The translations under genes were made by a program, and so were the position numbers. The notes below the pieces were generated by a model. That model made no database searches, had not been told where the DNA came from, and saw nothing but the letters and a program-made list of their open reading frames with translations. Shown piece after piece: positions 53,701-63,823 of a DNA stretch of 64,000 bases (position 1 is its first letter; the number at the start of each line of letters is the position of its first letter). The DNA is taken from the NCBI RefSeq assembly GCF_016859285.1, contig NC_053416.1, forward strand, positions 12,148,001 to 12,212,000. The letters run 5' to 3'. This DNA is from Xiphias gladius (taxonomy: Eukaryota; Chordata; Actinopteri; Istiophoriformes; Xiphiidae).

Positions 53701-54794
53701 CTCAGAACTTTTCCATGTGAACAGTTCTGCATAAAACACCAATAGGATTATTATATTACTTGGAAAACATATGAACTTTTGAATGAAGCAAGCCATTCTC
53801 CGCTTTAAGGTTAAGTCTGGTGATATTTTAGATGTTTGATCTTGTCAGCAAAGCCCACAGCCCCTTTTCAAACTAGTGTTATATCTTTTCCCTCTGTGCT
53901 ATGTAGCACCATTACTGTCCAAAAACCACTAAAACACATCAGTGTTTAAATTATTGTTTTGCTCCAGGTAACATGCTCGTTCTGGTCACTGTAGTTTACT
54001 TTGAGTAATTTCCTAGTACCATAAATACTCACCAACCCACCAAAATGTTTATTAATCTGTGGCTGAAAATAAATAATGCTTAACAAATGCATTTTTTAGC
54101 CTTATTTGAGTGATGTTTTATAACGATGCATTTGGGACTTGTTTTTAAAGATTCATCTATATTAAGAGTGACTGAGCTTGGGGCTGAGAGCCACAGACAG
54201 GCTGTGGAAATCAGAAATTATTGAGAGATGGAAAAAAAAATATAGAATATCACCAGCCTGATCCTTTAATCCACTTTAACATGTATATTACTGGTAAACT
54301 TATTAATGTTTTGGATTGCTTGGCTGTGCGAAGATTGTTATTTTTCAAAGTTCCATTTAATTCAGTTACATTCAGCTTCGATATAATTAGACTTGTGTAT
54401 ATATATAAGCTTAGTCTTGTCATTCCAGGATAGTGCAACTTGTTAAAAATAGAGAAAAGAACTCAAGAAGTCATATACTTTAAGATATAAATTATAATGT
54501 CCAAAATTGTTTTAAAAGGAAGGAAAATTTTGGACATACAGAAGTTATACTGCAAAAAATGTGAATTACTCCTTGTTTTCAATTTTTTCCTGCTCTGACT
54601 GTGTTATCTCCATCTACTCAGTGAATTTCTTTTCACTCTTATATCTCTTCTGTCCTCAGCGCTTCTTGGTGCTCTGCCAGCCAGTGAAAGACCTCCCCTT
54701 GGCTCAAAAATGGCGTCTTGCACTGGGAACCAACGGCACCACTGCCCACACCGAGCTCAAACCTTTATCCCAGACTGGGGAATTCACTCAGTGA
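41536..54794 (+). CDS. Na+/Cl--dependent transporter, SLC6 family, GABA/betaine/taurine branch (whole gene, 14 coding exons)
   Basis: Joining 14 exons through GT-AG sites gives 603 codons, the normal SLC6 length, with 12 predicted membrane segments. Best family fit is the GAT2/GAT3/BGT1/TauT branch ([60 protein letters not shown]). Such proteins carry GABA, betaine, taurine or related solutes with Na+ and Cl-. Conserved functional residues are visible: TM1 N50 and R53, TM2 E85, TM3 Y125, TM7 N318 and S322, TM8 D386 and S387, and TM10 D444. Oddities are A44 and P48 in TM1 and Q460 in TM10. Two sequons lie in extracellular loop 2 (N165, N175). Start: ATG at 41536 is followed two codons later by a second ATG (41542) in better context. 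Substrate cannot be read from sequence; it is not SLC6A7, which differs strongly in TM1-2. Confidence 0.95.
41849..41983 (+). CDS. SLC6 gene coding exon 2 (residues 64-108, TM2)
   Basis: Acceptor is TCTCGCAG|GC. Encodes [20 protein letters not shown] then [20 protein letters not shown], with the conserved TM2 glutamate E85 and the LGQYTSQGG loop. Donor is CAAG|GTGAAT. Confidence 0.96.
42287..42427 (+). CDS. SLC6 gene coding exon 3 (residues 109-155, TM3)
   Basis: Acceptor is CCCTAAG|GC. Encodes [20 protein letters not shown] then [21 protein letters not shown]125 corresponds to the substrate-site tyrosine of GAT1 TM3; the preceding family NIYY is ATSY here. First cysteine of the loop-2 disulphide is in [10 protein letters not shown]. 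Donor is ACAG|GTAACC. Confidence 0.95.
42892..42979 (+). CDS. SLC6 gene coding exon 4 (residues 156-185, extracellular loop 2)
   Basis: Acceptor is CATATTAG|AC. Encodes [20 protein letters not shown] then TTLPVVEFW, with the second loop cysteine and N-glycosylation sequons N165-Q-S and N175-T-T. Donor is GGCA|GTAAGC. Confidence 0.93.
43278..43410 (+). CDS. SLC6 gene coding exon 5 (residues 185-229, TM4)
   Basis: Acceptor is TGCACAG|GCAGCGG, chosen over the next AG because it keeps frame ([20 protein letters not shown]). Encodes [20 protein letters not shown] then GIKSTGK. Donor is AAG|GTTAGC, phase 0. Confidence 0.95.
44370..44845 (-). mobile_element. LTR-like segment in SLC6 intron 5
   Basis: On the minus strand a purine-rich tract AAAATGGGGGGAT (44826-44838) precedes a region starting GAGGGAATGTTCATTC and ending after an AATAAATGCTTCTGCTTAAG polyadenylation-like block near 44430. 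This is the layout of a polypurine tract followed by a 3' LTR. No coding sequence of a retrovirus or retrotransposon was recognised next to it, and I did not find a second LTR, so it is at most a fragment. Confidence 0.4.
46400..46755 (+). repeat. AT-rich dispersed repeat copy abutting SLC6 exon 6
   Basis: AGTGCTGAAACAATTAGCCA to GAAAATGATCATTAGTCTCAG, with TTGATTAATTGAAAGAATAA near the right end. Its right edge lies about 30 bp before the exon 6 acceptor, so the repeat supplies much of the branch-point region. Confidence 0.75.
46784..46918 (+). CDS. SLC6 gene coding exon 6 (residues 230-274, TM5)
   Basis: Acceptor is CTTCAAG|GCA. Encodes [20 protein letters not shown] then [20 protein letters not shown] and LSDPQ. 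The family has VVYFTATFPY at the junction. Donor is CAG|GTAAGA. Confidence 0.95.
47015..47118 (+). CDS. SLC6 gene coding exon 7 (residues 275-309, TM6)
   Basis: Acceptor is CTTTTCAG|GTG. Encodes [20 protein letters not shown] then [14 protein letters not shown], the unwound TM6 that contacts substrate and ions. Donor is ACAG|GTAAGT. Confidence 0.96.
47531..47655 (+). CDS. SLC6 gene coding exon 8 (residues 309-350, TM7)
   Basis: Acceptor is TTTCTTTCAG|AGAC. Encodes [20 protein letters not shown] then [22 protein letters not shown]318 and S322 correspond to Na+/Cl- ligands in GAT1. Donor is TCTG|GTAGGT. Confidence 0.96.
48290..48880 (+). repeat. Dispersed teleost repeat in SLC6 intron 8
   Basis: CTTTGGTCCAAACTTAAATA, TGACTTTGGTGATCCAATGA, AACTAAGATGGTGAACATGG and TTAGCATTTAGCTCAAAGG are hallmarks of a repeat common in perch-like fish. 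Opposite orientation to the copy at 21055-21600. Confidence 0.75.
49023..49056. repeat. Perfect 34-bp palindrome
   Basis: Centre TCTTTTAAAAGA; arms GTGCTGGTGTATCTTTT and its exact complement, no loop. Capable of a 17-bp cruciform arm. Confidence 0.97.
49079..49113. repeat. Inverted repeat with 11-bp arms
   Basis: Arms AGTCACCATGA (49079-49089) and TCATGGTGACT (49103-49113) are exact complements around 13 nt. It follows the 34-bp palindrome by 22 nt. Confidence 0.9.
49190..49300 (-). mobile_element. tRNA-derived SINE head
   Basis: On the minus strand a tRNA-like block shows an A box TAGCCTAATGG (49284-49274) and a B box GGTTCGACTC (49240-49231) at tRNA-like spacing. It does not fold as a clean tRNA with an intact acceptor stem, so it is read as a SINE head, not a tRNA gene. 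Confidence 0.6.
49711..49823 (+). CDS. SLC6 gene coding exon 9 (residues 351-388, EL4 and TM8)
   Basis: Acceptor is TGTGTGTAG|GC. Encodes [20 protein letters not shown] then [18 protein letters not shown], ending in the conserved LGLDSQ (Na2-site D386, S387). Donor is CAG|GTACTA. Confidence 0.96.
49910..50047 (+). CDS. SLC6 gene coding exon 10 (residues 389-434, TM8 end and TM9)
   Basis: Acceptor is TCTTTCCAG|TTT. Encodes [20 protein letters not shown] then [20 protein letters not shown] and LSLVTQ. Donor is CAG|GTTCGT. Confidence 0.96.
50519..50553. repeat. Inverted repeat with 15-bp arms
   Basis: CTTTAAATTTCAACT (50519-50533) and its exact complement (50539-50553) around GCAAT, in SLC6 intron 10. 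Confidence 0.9.
51577..51679 (+). CDS. SLC6 gene coding exon 11 (residues 435-468, TM10)
   Basis: Acceptor is GTTTTAAG|GGA. Encodes [20 protein letters not shown] then [15 protein letters not shown]444 matches the extracellular-gate aspartate. Q460 stands where relatives usually have Glu (FE-xxSI-W). Donor is TATG|GTGAGT. Confidence 0.94.
51881..51981 (+). CDS. SLC6 gene coding exon 12 (residues 469-502, TM11)
   Basis: Acceptor is CCCTAAAG|GT. Encodes [20 protein letters not shown] then [14 protein letters not shown]. Donor is TTT|GTAAGT. Confidence 0.95.
52318..52460 (+). repeat. hAT-like non-autonomous repeat fragment
   Basis: GGGGTGGAAAGAGTACTGGA followed by CAAGTAAAAGTAGTTACTTT and TTTACTCAAGTAGAGC is the end of a very common fish repeat usually classed with hAT elements. 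Located in SLC6 intron 12. Confidence 0.6.
53051..53221 (+). CDS. SLC6 gene coding exon 13 (residues 503-559, TM11 end and TM12)
   Basis: Acceptor is CTAATTACAG|GGC. Encodes [20 protein letters not shown] then [20 protein letters not shown] and [17 protein letters not shown]. Donor is CAG|GTGAGC. Confidence 0.95.
54660..54794 (+). CDS. SLC6 gene coding exon 14 (residues 560-603, C-terminal tail)
   Basis: Acceptor is CTGTCCTCAG|CGC. Encodes [20 protein letters not shown] then [20 protein letters not shown] and EFTQ, then TGA. The cytoplasmic tail ends without the PDZ-type motif of TauT or GAT3. Confidence 0.92.
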   Translation, partial: RFLVLCQPVKDLPLAQKWRLALGTNGTTAHTELKPLSQTGEFTQ

Positions 54795-55811
54795 GAACAA
54801 ACGAGTTGTTCAGCTGAGAGGTGCACTGGAAATCAGTGTGTGGTCTTCTGGGCTCATATTTATCAAGCTTCTAAGTGTTAAACATAAGACTTAACTTATC
54901 ATAAGACAACTTCAAAGTAAAAAAAAAAAAACGAATTAGTTCATTTTGAGTAATTCTATTTTGTGAAACCTTTCCAAAACATGTCTCAGTGTGCCTCTTA
55001 TCTCAGTTTGATAAATATGGACCCTGAACTCATCACCGCAACACAGTTGTTTAACTTCAACTTTTAAAAAAAACTATTTTGCAGGGATAATGAAACTGTC
55101 TCATATGGTAAAGATGGATTTTATTTGTTCTTCAATAAAATGGACTTGTGCTTGTGCAAGGAATTACAGCTGTAAATGTATTCTGAGACGCAATATACTA
55201 TATGCATCTTTTGAGATAAGACCTGTACCAGATGAGGTACAAGTGAAGCGAAATTCAGAACATTTTGTAATTGTATGGGACAATGTGACTTCTCTTCTAG
55301 TCACAGAGTAGTTTGCAGACCAGCCCAGGGCGGTGTCACTTTTCCTTCCAACTTGCTCTCCATTCCTTAACCCTGTGGACCTCCTCATGGAGGTGAAAGG
55401 CTTATTAACACCAGCCATGCTATCAGGTGTCCCTCTCGGAGGCGGTGAATGCTGGATGTCTGAACACATCTGCAGACGATCGCCAGGAATGGATCAGGCT
55501 TCAAAAACATTATTACACAGGTGTAGTGCATAAGAGGACACAAGGTGTAATGTTGTTAAGAACTTGTGGCCAAATGCAGAAGACAGTATTGGCTAGCCAA
55601 GTTGTATTTCTATATATGCATCTTAAGTATGTGAATATGTACAATATTCTATTTCATTACTGGAATTGCTTTGGTTTGTTTTGTGCACTTGGGATTACTC
55701 TATGCAAAAATGGCCAAAAAAATAAAGCTTATTGAAGCATATTCTGTAGCATTTCTGATTCACTTCTATGTAATACTGTAAACTGTAAAGTAGCACGATC
55801 CATGCAATAAA
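54795..55811 (+). terminator. SLC6 gene 3' UTR with polyadenylation signals
   Basis: After the stop there is about 0.9 kb of non-coding sequence, then AATAAA at 55721-55726 and again at 55806-55811. Either would end a transcript of typical size. Confidence 0.7.
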
Positions 55812-58800
55812 GAAGGGACATTCTTTTTGTTGTAATGGATTCTTGGTTTATGCTAAATAAATAAATAAAACATACTTCCAAGACAATAGTGATCCATGTT
55901 ATAGTGTGACTGTGTTAGTGTTGTTTTAATGTGTAATAAGTGGAAAAGTGTTCCTGTCGGGAGACAAACAGTTGGCCCGGAGATGTGTATGAAGTGTTTT
56001 ATTTGCATTACTGCAGTTTGGATGATTAACTGGTATGCTGAGCTGCATGGTAAAGAGGACCGTCTGAACAGCTTTGAAAAAGTGAACAATAGTGTTTGTA
56101 CATCTGCAGCATAGGATGCAGATCATGGGTCCAACCAACATTTAACCATTTATAATGGACCACTGGTCAGGAATAAATATCTTTCATTATCATTTACACA
56201 AGGACCCAGTATTTTGTCTTGTGTTTTTCAAGTGTTTTGATTATATTATGTATTTTGTGTACCCCCTTTTCACAGCAGACATTTTGACTTGTCTTGGTAG
56301 GAAAAGCCAAGGTTTGACTGATATCATTAACAATGGCTCTGTCTTATGCAAGCTCCCCAGTACAGCATGACAGTGCTGACGGCTTGAGAGCAGGGTCATG
56401 GACCCAGATGGGATTACCTCAATTCAAATTTCAGTGAACCTTTATCAATGCCTCAAGATTCATTCTCAAGCAGCCCTTTTCATCATTGTTCTAATACCAT
56501 TTGCAATTTGCACAAAGTAATCCCTACTGGCATAGGATAGCGTTGATATCATATTTGATTCTAAAGATCAGGAGTTTGTTACAGCCCCCTCACAAATCCA
56601 AGTCACCTGACTGACATTTACAGTGACAAGAACAGATGTTTAAATCAGAGCTCTCAGCGAAATCGGCTTGAAAGACATAGAATCAGAGTTCCTATAGAAA
56701 GGCGATTCATAACCTGAAGTAAATTACAGCATTCTTTGTTGTTTGCCTGTGATCCAGCATCTCACCTGCACATTTTCCTTCAGTTCTTCAGTATCTTTGA
56801 AAATTGTGAGAAAAAGGTGGTAAAAAGAAATCAAGATGTCACCTGTAGTTACAGATTTTTCAATTGTGTCAATTGTTTTTTAACTGTCATAGATACAAAG
56901 GGTACAACGGTGGTCTGTACTTCCCCCAGTATTTGTCTTGTTAGTTATGTTTGAAATTAATTTACAAATAAAGCAAAGAAAAATCAAGTAATTAAATTAA
57001 TTTGATATCAAATTTCTCAATACAGTTTACATTTACTACCAGTAGGCTATAAATCATGCAATCCAATATCACAGAAGTGATTTGCTATCGTCTATACCCA
57101 CCGCTGAAATATGGTTTCAACACATCACTCCCTTCATCCGTTTCGGGTTCAGTAATTTATTAACTGACATGTAAATAATTTATTTACTGCCCCCTATAGT
57201 GCTCATCTTTACCTCCGCAGCTTTGAAACTTGCATTTGCTTCCCATGGCTCCCACGTAAGACTCTAAAGCCCCAATCTCAACCACATCCATTGCAACAGA
57301 GTGTTGCCAGCTGGTGATCTTTTGGATTTTTGTTGTTGAGGTCTCAGCACCTAGCTGTATTGGGGAACACACGTTTTATACATTATACCCTCACCAATTA
57401 CAATATGCAGACATACAGGTCTTTTTTACACAACCACATGTCACAGTTTGTAAGCACCAAGTGTGGATTCATCGTCGCCACCTGACCACAAAAGTATTAA
57501 CATCAGTATAATCCCAGTCATGTTTCAGATTCCTGTCGGGTTCTGGGGCCCCTGAATCCCACCTCCCCACGTTGCGGCGAAATGAAAAACCTTGCCTTTT
57601 CACCTTTCTCACACCAATTCAGTCCTTCATCCGTATGAACCATTGGACTTACATGACTTATAGTATGTTCTGAATTAAGGACACAGAGTTAAGTTCTCTA
57701 TGAAGATATAAATTGAGGATTTCTGTGCGACCTTAAACACTCACAAATGACCTCAATCCATCAAAGAACCTGGGATCCTACGAGAAGAGCCCAGGGGATG
57801 GTTTAAGTCCAACTTGACAAGCACAGAGGTTATTAATCAGAGCCATGGATTAAATAAATTTTGTGTGAGAACTGGCATAGAATAATTCATACTTGAGCAC
57901 AAATCAGATTACCAGTGATGACACAGCTATGAATGGCGATTTAAGGTTTCCCATGAATATGTGCGACAAAATTCACTGTAAGTTTAAGTAGCTGACTGTT
58001 AATAACTGTTTTTTACCACTTTATCATCCCATCCCATCCCATTATTCTGACCTTAATGTGACGGTCCAGATTCTCTCAATGAAATAGCTTTTTTTTTTTT
58101 TTTTACAGTGGGCGCTAAATCCCGGTTCTTGTCAAATCTGTGGGAACAAGCCCTGCGATAGTGTATATCTGAGGGGATGCAGCAGACAGAGGTATGTGAG
58201 AGAATGTTGGAGAGCAAGCCAAGACTCATAAAAGGGGAGAATAAGAGGCCTGCTTACACCAACATTTTGATCACTGAACACATCTGAACCTCTGTGATAA
58301 GTTGTTATCATCTTGCTTCCTCTCTGCTTGTTTCTCAGAAATTCAAATGCTGAAAAAATATATTGATTTACAACTGAAACATGGGTCTCGGTTCTACATT
58401 TACCTCCGCCAAGGAGGTTATGTCTTCATCGGTGTGTTCGTCTGTTGGTTGGTTTGTTCATTTGTCAGCAGGATTACGCAAAAAGTGCTAAACCAATTTG
58501 CACCAAATTTGGTGGAGAGATGGAGCATGGGCCAGGGAAGACCCTAATAAATTTTAGGCCCGATTCATTCACTGTGAATCAGAATTTTTTCCTCTAAACT
58601 CTGGTGGATGTTTGTTGACATTGGCCTTGGTGGAGTTATGTGCTCCACTGAGCGCATTTTCTAGTTTCAAGTTGTGACTGTGCAGTTATCTAAATGTTTT
58701 AAAACTTTATTTTTGTTTTGCAGATTATCTTAAACTAGGGTTATTTTGTTAGGGTTAACTCAAATCAGTTGTTGTCTCAATGGAAGACACTTTTCTAATT

Positions 58801-61800
58801 CCTGTTGTACGCCACTATTTCTTTGTCAGGTTTTTGTTTCATGCTGTGTCTGTATATCTTATTATTACTGTCCATTACGTGTGAAGGACATCTGCGTCCT
58901 GTGTATATCTAACCTTAAACACAAGGCAGTCAAGTCTTCTTTTAAGACTTTACCTCTCCCAAGAGACATAAAAATATAATGCTACATAAACTACATTATA
59001 AATCAGTTCACACAGATGTTGAAACAGCAGGACCTGGGACCTGGGACTGATCCGGGAACAGTGGGCTTCTTTTTCAGGTTAATGGTCCACGAATATGGTA
59101 AGACACATTGGGGGATACAGCAGCTTTGGTACTTATACATCAGTAATTAATCTCAATCATTACTTATGACTCACATGAAGTGCGTAGCGGTGTATTTATC
59201 TGCAGAGATTCTGCCCTCTGCCTGTATTTTCTTATTTTCTTCTTATTTTTTTTGTGTCGGGAATGTTTCTTGGCTGCAACCTCTGGGCAGTGGGTGAATA
59301 GCCCCCCAGCCAATAACGTGTAGGGTTTGATGCTACAAATATTTAGTGACCAGGTTACATCGCTGTGTCCATCTCTCTCTTCTACTCTCACTTCATGTCA
59401 CAGATGTATAAAGAGCTGCAGGTCTGACGAGGTTGGGGCTGAGCTACACATATACACACAAACACAAACACACTGTGTTTACAAACAGCAACCAAGAAAT
59501 CCTGCATAGTACACCTTTAATTTGAATATCAGATGCTACTAAATGAGCGCAGCAAAGCCTGGGATAACAAGATGGGCAATCTACCACAGTGGACATTGTG
59601 ACTGTTTTTATTTTAGCCAGAGTTACATTAACATTATATCCATTTTTTAAGAACAAACCGTTGATCTGAAAAGCCTACACGCTGATTTTCATATGGTACT
59701 GAAAGCATGCCTTACTAACATGGTAAACAGTACACATGAATCAACACTGTTGTAATTGGGCTGAAGCGTCCAAAATTTACTGGTATGGACCACTGAAGCA
59801 TGATTTAATTTCCAGCCAGGGGTACCTTTAACCTCAGGGGGATCTTCTGCAGTTACCACGGGGTACATGGCAAGATTGGTGAGTAGTTCAACTAATTGGA
59901 AACAAGATGGAAATTACTTTTCGTTTGAAAAAACTATCCACATTTTCATCTGGAACACATGAACAACATGTAATGTGAAATAACTATGGAGTATTGGAGT
60001 ATTAGTCCCTCTCAATGGAGAAATAAGCTAAGAGCACCCCATCTTGTTCCTTCCTTGCTGCAGACACCTCTCTCCCCGTTCATGACTCTGGGTCAGTGGC
60101 AGAAACGTGTTTAGCGCCCAGTTCCTCAAACTATGTTGCTCAATTTTACACCAGTAATTCTACGAAGCACACCAAGCCCACAGTTCCCCAGCAAAACAGT
60201 AATGTAAGATCAGATTTAGCATTCCAGGTTTACAAGATTCCCTTTCAAGCCACATTTGGGCGTAGAGTCAACATTGCACAGGAGGTGTGAGTTAGGTTTA
60301 TGAGAGTGGACTTAATATTAAAACTGAAAAGTTGTGACTAACACAATTACTCAAAAGATGTTCAATTTTGACGCTGTTAGTGTAAAAAGCGTAGACATTG
60401 CAAAAATAAACTGAACATAAATTGACAGTGTTTGCTTAGCAGGGGGTTTAGGAGGCCCACAAAGTGCTGTTTAAAACAACATAGCTTTACATGAGACTGA
60501 TGTACATACACAGATAACTGGGTAAAACACTCTATTGACCATTTTATAGCCACTGTCTTGAGAGAGAATGAGAATTGTTAAGTGGTTTAATCTCCACCAA
60601 GTTCAAACCAAAAAAAACAACAAACAAACAAACAAAAAAGAATTTATTTTTCAATTTTATTTTTCTTTCTGAGTCCAATGATATGCCAGGACCAGATTTG
60701 CCAGATCTGACTGACAGCAAATAGTCCAATCAGAGCCTTGAACCTGTCGAATCACCATAAAACCCTGATTAGAACAGTTTTTTTTTCCTTTTTTATCTTT
60801 GTCTTAACATACTTTTAAGCAATTGTACATTGTCATGTTTCTGTGTGGTGCTGTGAAGGAACTTGCCTGCAAAGCCTCTCTTGGCTGAATATGAGTTTGA
60901 AAAGAAAAATTAAGCTTTTGGTTCAGTGATTAAAAATTGTCTCCACCAAGTATTTTGGATAACTTCACATCAAATATAAAAAGTCTCTATGTAAAAAAAA
61001 TGTTATCACAGAAGTATAGCCAAATAATAATTAAAAAACAAAAAAAATTGCCTAATTGTAATACAAAGACATTTACTCTTTCAGTCATTAGATATTATCA
61101 TGAATCATTGTGTGTTGAACCTAATAGTGCCTGTCAATGTCAGTAAGAACTGGAGGAGAGGAGGGGCCAAATGATTAGAATTTAACCCAAGTTCAAATGC
61201 TACAAAAAGTAGCCCAAATTGTCACAAGCCGCAAAACCGCTTTTACCTGTCCAACACAGGACGGGTAAAGAGAGGCTAAGGCATTAGTCAAAGTCACGTA
61301 TAAGTTTAGGATTAGGATACGATTTTTTAAACATATTTTTCCCTTATTTGAAATGAGGTACTTTCAAAGTGCTCCCAGGTACCTAATGTCATTTAGAAAA
61401 AGTAACTCTGTCTCAGTACAAATCATCTCTGCTGTCTAATAGACTGATTAACGCAGGAGAGTGTACTAGGCCTATACAGAGTCGTCTCAGCTATCTAGGT
61501 GGTACAGCGTCCAAAAACAGTCATTTGACTCGTTAAATGTGGAGTTGGGAATATGAACCGACCAAATTGAAGGAGACGAATAAGAACAGAAATTGGAAAG
61601 GCTTACTCTATAAAGATACAAGGACCGACCTCCTGGTAAGCATACCGATTCAATTAGAGGTGTGGATGTACGAACCCTTTCAAATGGCATTCCTGTGAGG
61701 GACAGATCTGCCAGCTACGCATTTTCAAGTACGTGGTGCTACTGTAAATATGATAATAGGATGCAATCACTTCAATAGGGTAGGGGTGGGTCGCACCAAG

Positions 61801-62459
61801 CTTGGACCAAGCAGTGTTTAGAGGGAATGGGACAGGTCGAAAAGTTTGCTTTGATGCAGCTCTAAGCGATTTTAAACAACTCCTGTACAGCAAGCCGTAT
61901 TAGACAAAGTTTACGATGACAGATAAGATACAGATACAGCTGTCCCATAATTAATGTTTAATGAGAGAGTGTACTGTTAAGGGGATCCAGCAAATCACAC
62001 TGGAGATCCCTTTCCCATAGAGTGATTTATACTTCCTTCAATTTCCTCTGTTCACCACCATGCTGTTAACATACAGTGCGGTCTAACATGTTTTAGTCCA
62101 TTTTCTAAAAAGCTATATTAATGCCCAGTATCAGACTTAACCATTTTGCAAACCACGCTCCTGTGTCTTCTCTACTGTTTCATGTATTCTGGTCAAAGTT
62201 AAATTACATTATTATTGTGAATTAATGCTGTGCCTACTCTACAAATCAACTGGGACTTAAACCTGAAAACTCACCAATATAGCCACTGAGCTTCAGCAAA
62301 GGTTGTCAGATTCACAGAAAGATGCTGGATGCAGTAACTAGATCCAGTTGAGAGTCAGTATGAGAAATCATGCTGGGTGATAAGGACATTTTCATTACAG
62401 ACTGAGAAACCATGTAACACAGTGAATGAAGGCACAAAACATTTAAATAAAACACATTG
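55812..62459. other. Intergenic interval between convergent SLC6 and p4ha2
   Basis: No exon of a recognised gene on either strand. Contents: the dispersed repeat at 58403-58660, short homopolymers and AT-rich unique DNA. A GC-richer, repeat-looking patch at 57180-57540 has small frames but no recognisable protein. Confidence 0.6.
58403..58660 (+). repeat. Dispersed repeat (CTCCGCCAAGGAGG family)
   Basis: ACCTCCGCCAAGGAGGTTAT, GTTTGTTCATTTGTCAGCAG, GATTACGCAAAAAGTGCTAA and CACCAAATTTGGTGGAGAGA mark a repeat found in many animal genomes. A reverse-oriented fragment is at 12530-12615. Confidence 0.75.
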
Positions 62460-63494
62460 TTTATTGACTTACTTGTTTGCCATCTTGTAGAAAGAGCTCA
62501 CAATGTAACAACAGTGTAATAATTTAAACACTATAAATAAAAATGTCCTGGACATGATGTGGAGGAAATGTATTTGACAGGGGAAAAAAAAAAACGTTGG
62601 ATGCAAATGATGAAGGTATTGCTTAGACATTTGCTAAAAATCTTCACTTTTTATTTAAAATAACCATCAGAGAGGAGTTGTTTTTCTTGAAGTACTTCCC
62701 AAATAAACTTCTAAATAGAGCCAATACAAGCCTATAGATTTACTTTGGATCCTAGGTGTTTCTGTAAACCGACTTTTCTGACAGTTGGCAGCCAAGTATT
62801 TATGAACAGATTCTCAGTTCTACTCAAAAACCCTGAAAAACAACTTGAAAATGTGTTCATACCGTAGAGGTCATGGTTAATTTCTATCTAATTTGTAATA
62901 AGTGAATGTAGTACAAAGTCTACAGCCAGGTTCAAAAAGTCCATTACCAAAAGCACTTATTTTTCATTATTAATCAAACTAATACAACCTTTCTTCACCC
63001 AGTTGCTGCCTCTTATTCAGAAATATTTTTAACGTGTGGAAATATTTTTTTTTCTTTCCATTTGGTAAGGTTGCACCATCCTGTAAGTTTTGGTGTTTAA
63101 ACAGCTAAGAAATTAGCTAAATTTATACAAGCTTCTCTGTATAACCACTAATGCTAATCCTTTGAATTTGAAAAGTTAAAAGTTGCTTGTAAAAGTAGTC
63201 TGATGGGCAAACTGTTCACCTGGGAGCAAAACAAGCAAATATTAGTTTTTGGTATCAATGGGATAATTTTGCAGTGGACTCATATTTGGATCTTCCAGTA
63301 ATTTTTTTTTGGATTTGAATTTAAGGACTATAAAATGTGTAAATGTTGGAAAACCAACATACCAACATTTTTTTTATTTATTAGTTAATCCTATTTACAG
63401 AAAATAAAATGTATATCTAACTTAATTCACTTATTTAACCAAGATGGGGCTGCGGTGGGGATGCATGACAGTGAACTGAGCTCTACATCTTCTG

Positions 63495-63528
<34 letters not shown>

Positions 63529-63752
63529 AACGCAAAAGATATTACCCAGTCAGATTTTGCATACAAGTGTCATAATTTCCTCATAAAACATGTTGTTAAC
63601 TTGTTAATCATGCAGACAAGATGATGGTGAAAACACTTAGGTTTTGTAGAACGTGTCTGAGAGTTGAATTATTGCCATAAATAAGGCACTACGGTGTATG
63701 TATGCATATGTGTGTGAGTGTGTTCGCATGGTTTTTAGATGTGGGTCAAACT
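62460..63752 (-). other. p4ha2: p4ha2 3' UTR with polyadenylation signal
   Basis: About 1.29 kb from the stop to a minus-strand AATAAA at 62460-62465; another AATAAA lies near 62650. No other frame of interest. The polyadenylation site is inferred. Confidence 0.6.
63494..63527 (+). repeat. Poly-A tract
   Basis: An uninterrupted A run of more than 30 bases inside the inferred p4ha2 3' UTR (poly-U in the transcript). Confidence 0.95.
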
Positions 63753-63823
63753 TCAGTCCACTTCTGTCAGGCTGCAGGGTCTCCTGAACTCTTGTCCTCG
63801 CTCATGAATCCACTTGTTTGACA
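63753..63823 (-). CDS. p4ha2: Collagen prolyl 4-hydroxylase subunit alpha-2, last coding exon
   Basis: A strong minus-strand acceptor (long T-rich tract, TTTTTTCAG|TG) opens a frame that, with one base from the previous exon (giving V), reads SNKWIHERGQEFRRPCSLTE-VD and stops (TGA, 63755-63753). P4HA alpha subunits end in VSNKWxHERGQEFxRPC; the final TEVD fits P4HA2, whereas P4HA1 ends LSELE. The enzyme hydroxylates collagen prolines in the ER lumen as a tetramer with PDI, using Fe2+, 2-oxoglutarate and ascorbate. The metal and 2-oxoglutarate ligands lie in upstream exons, outside this window. Only the terminal 22 residues are present here. Confidence 0.88.

Noticed and set aside
41536..54794. 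Identification of the transporter as slc6a7 (proline transporter), expected from human JAKMIP2 neighbourhood
   Set aside because: TM1-TM2 and loop sequences match the GABA/betaine/taurine branch and differ clearly from SLC6A7.
63767..63823. Reading the last minus-strand exon in the frame CQTSGFMSEDKSSGDPAA
   Set aside because: The alternative frame gives the exact P4HA C-terminal signature NKWxHERGQEFxRPC.
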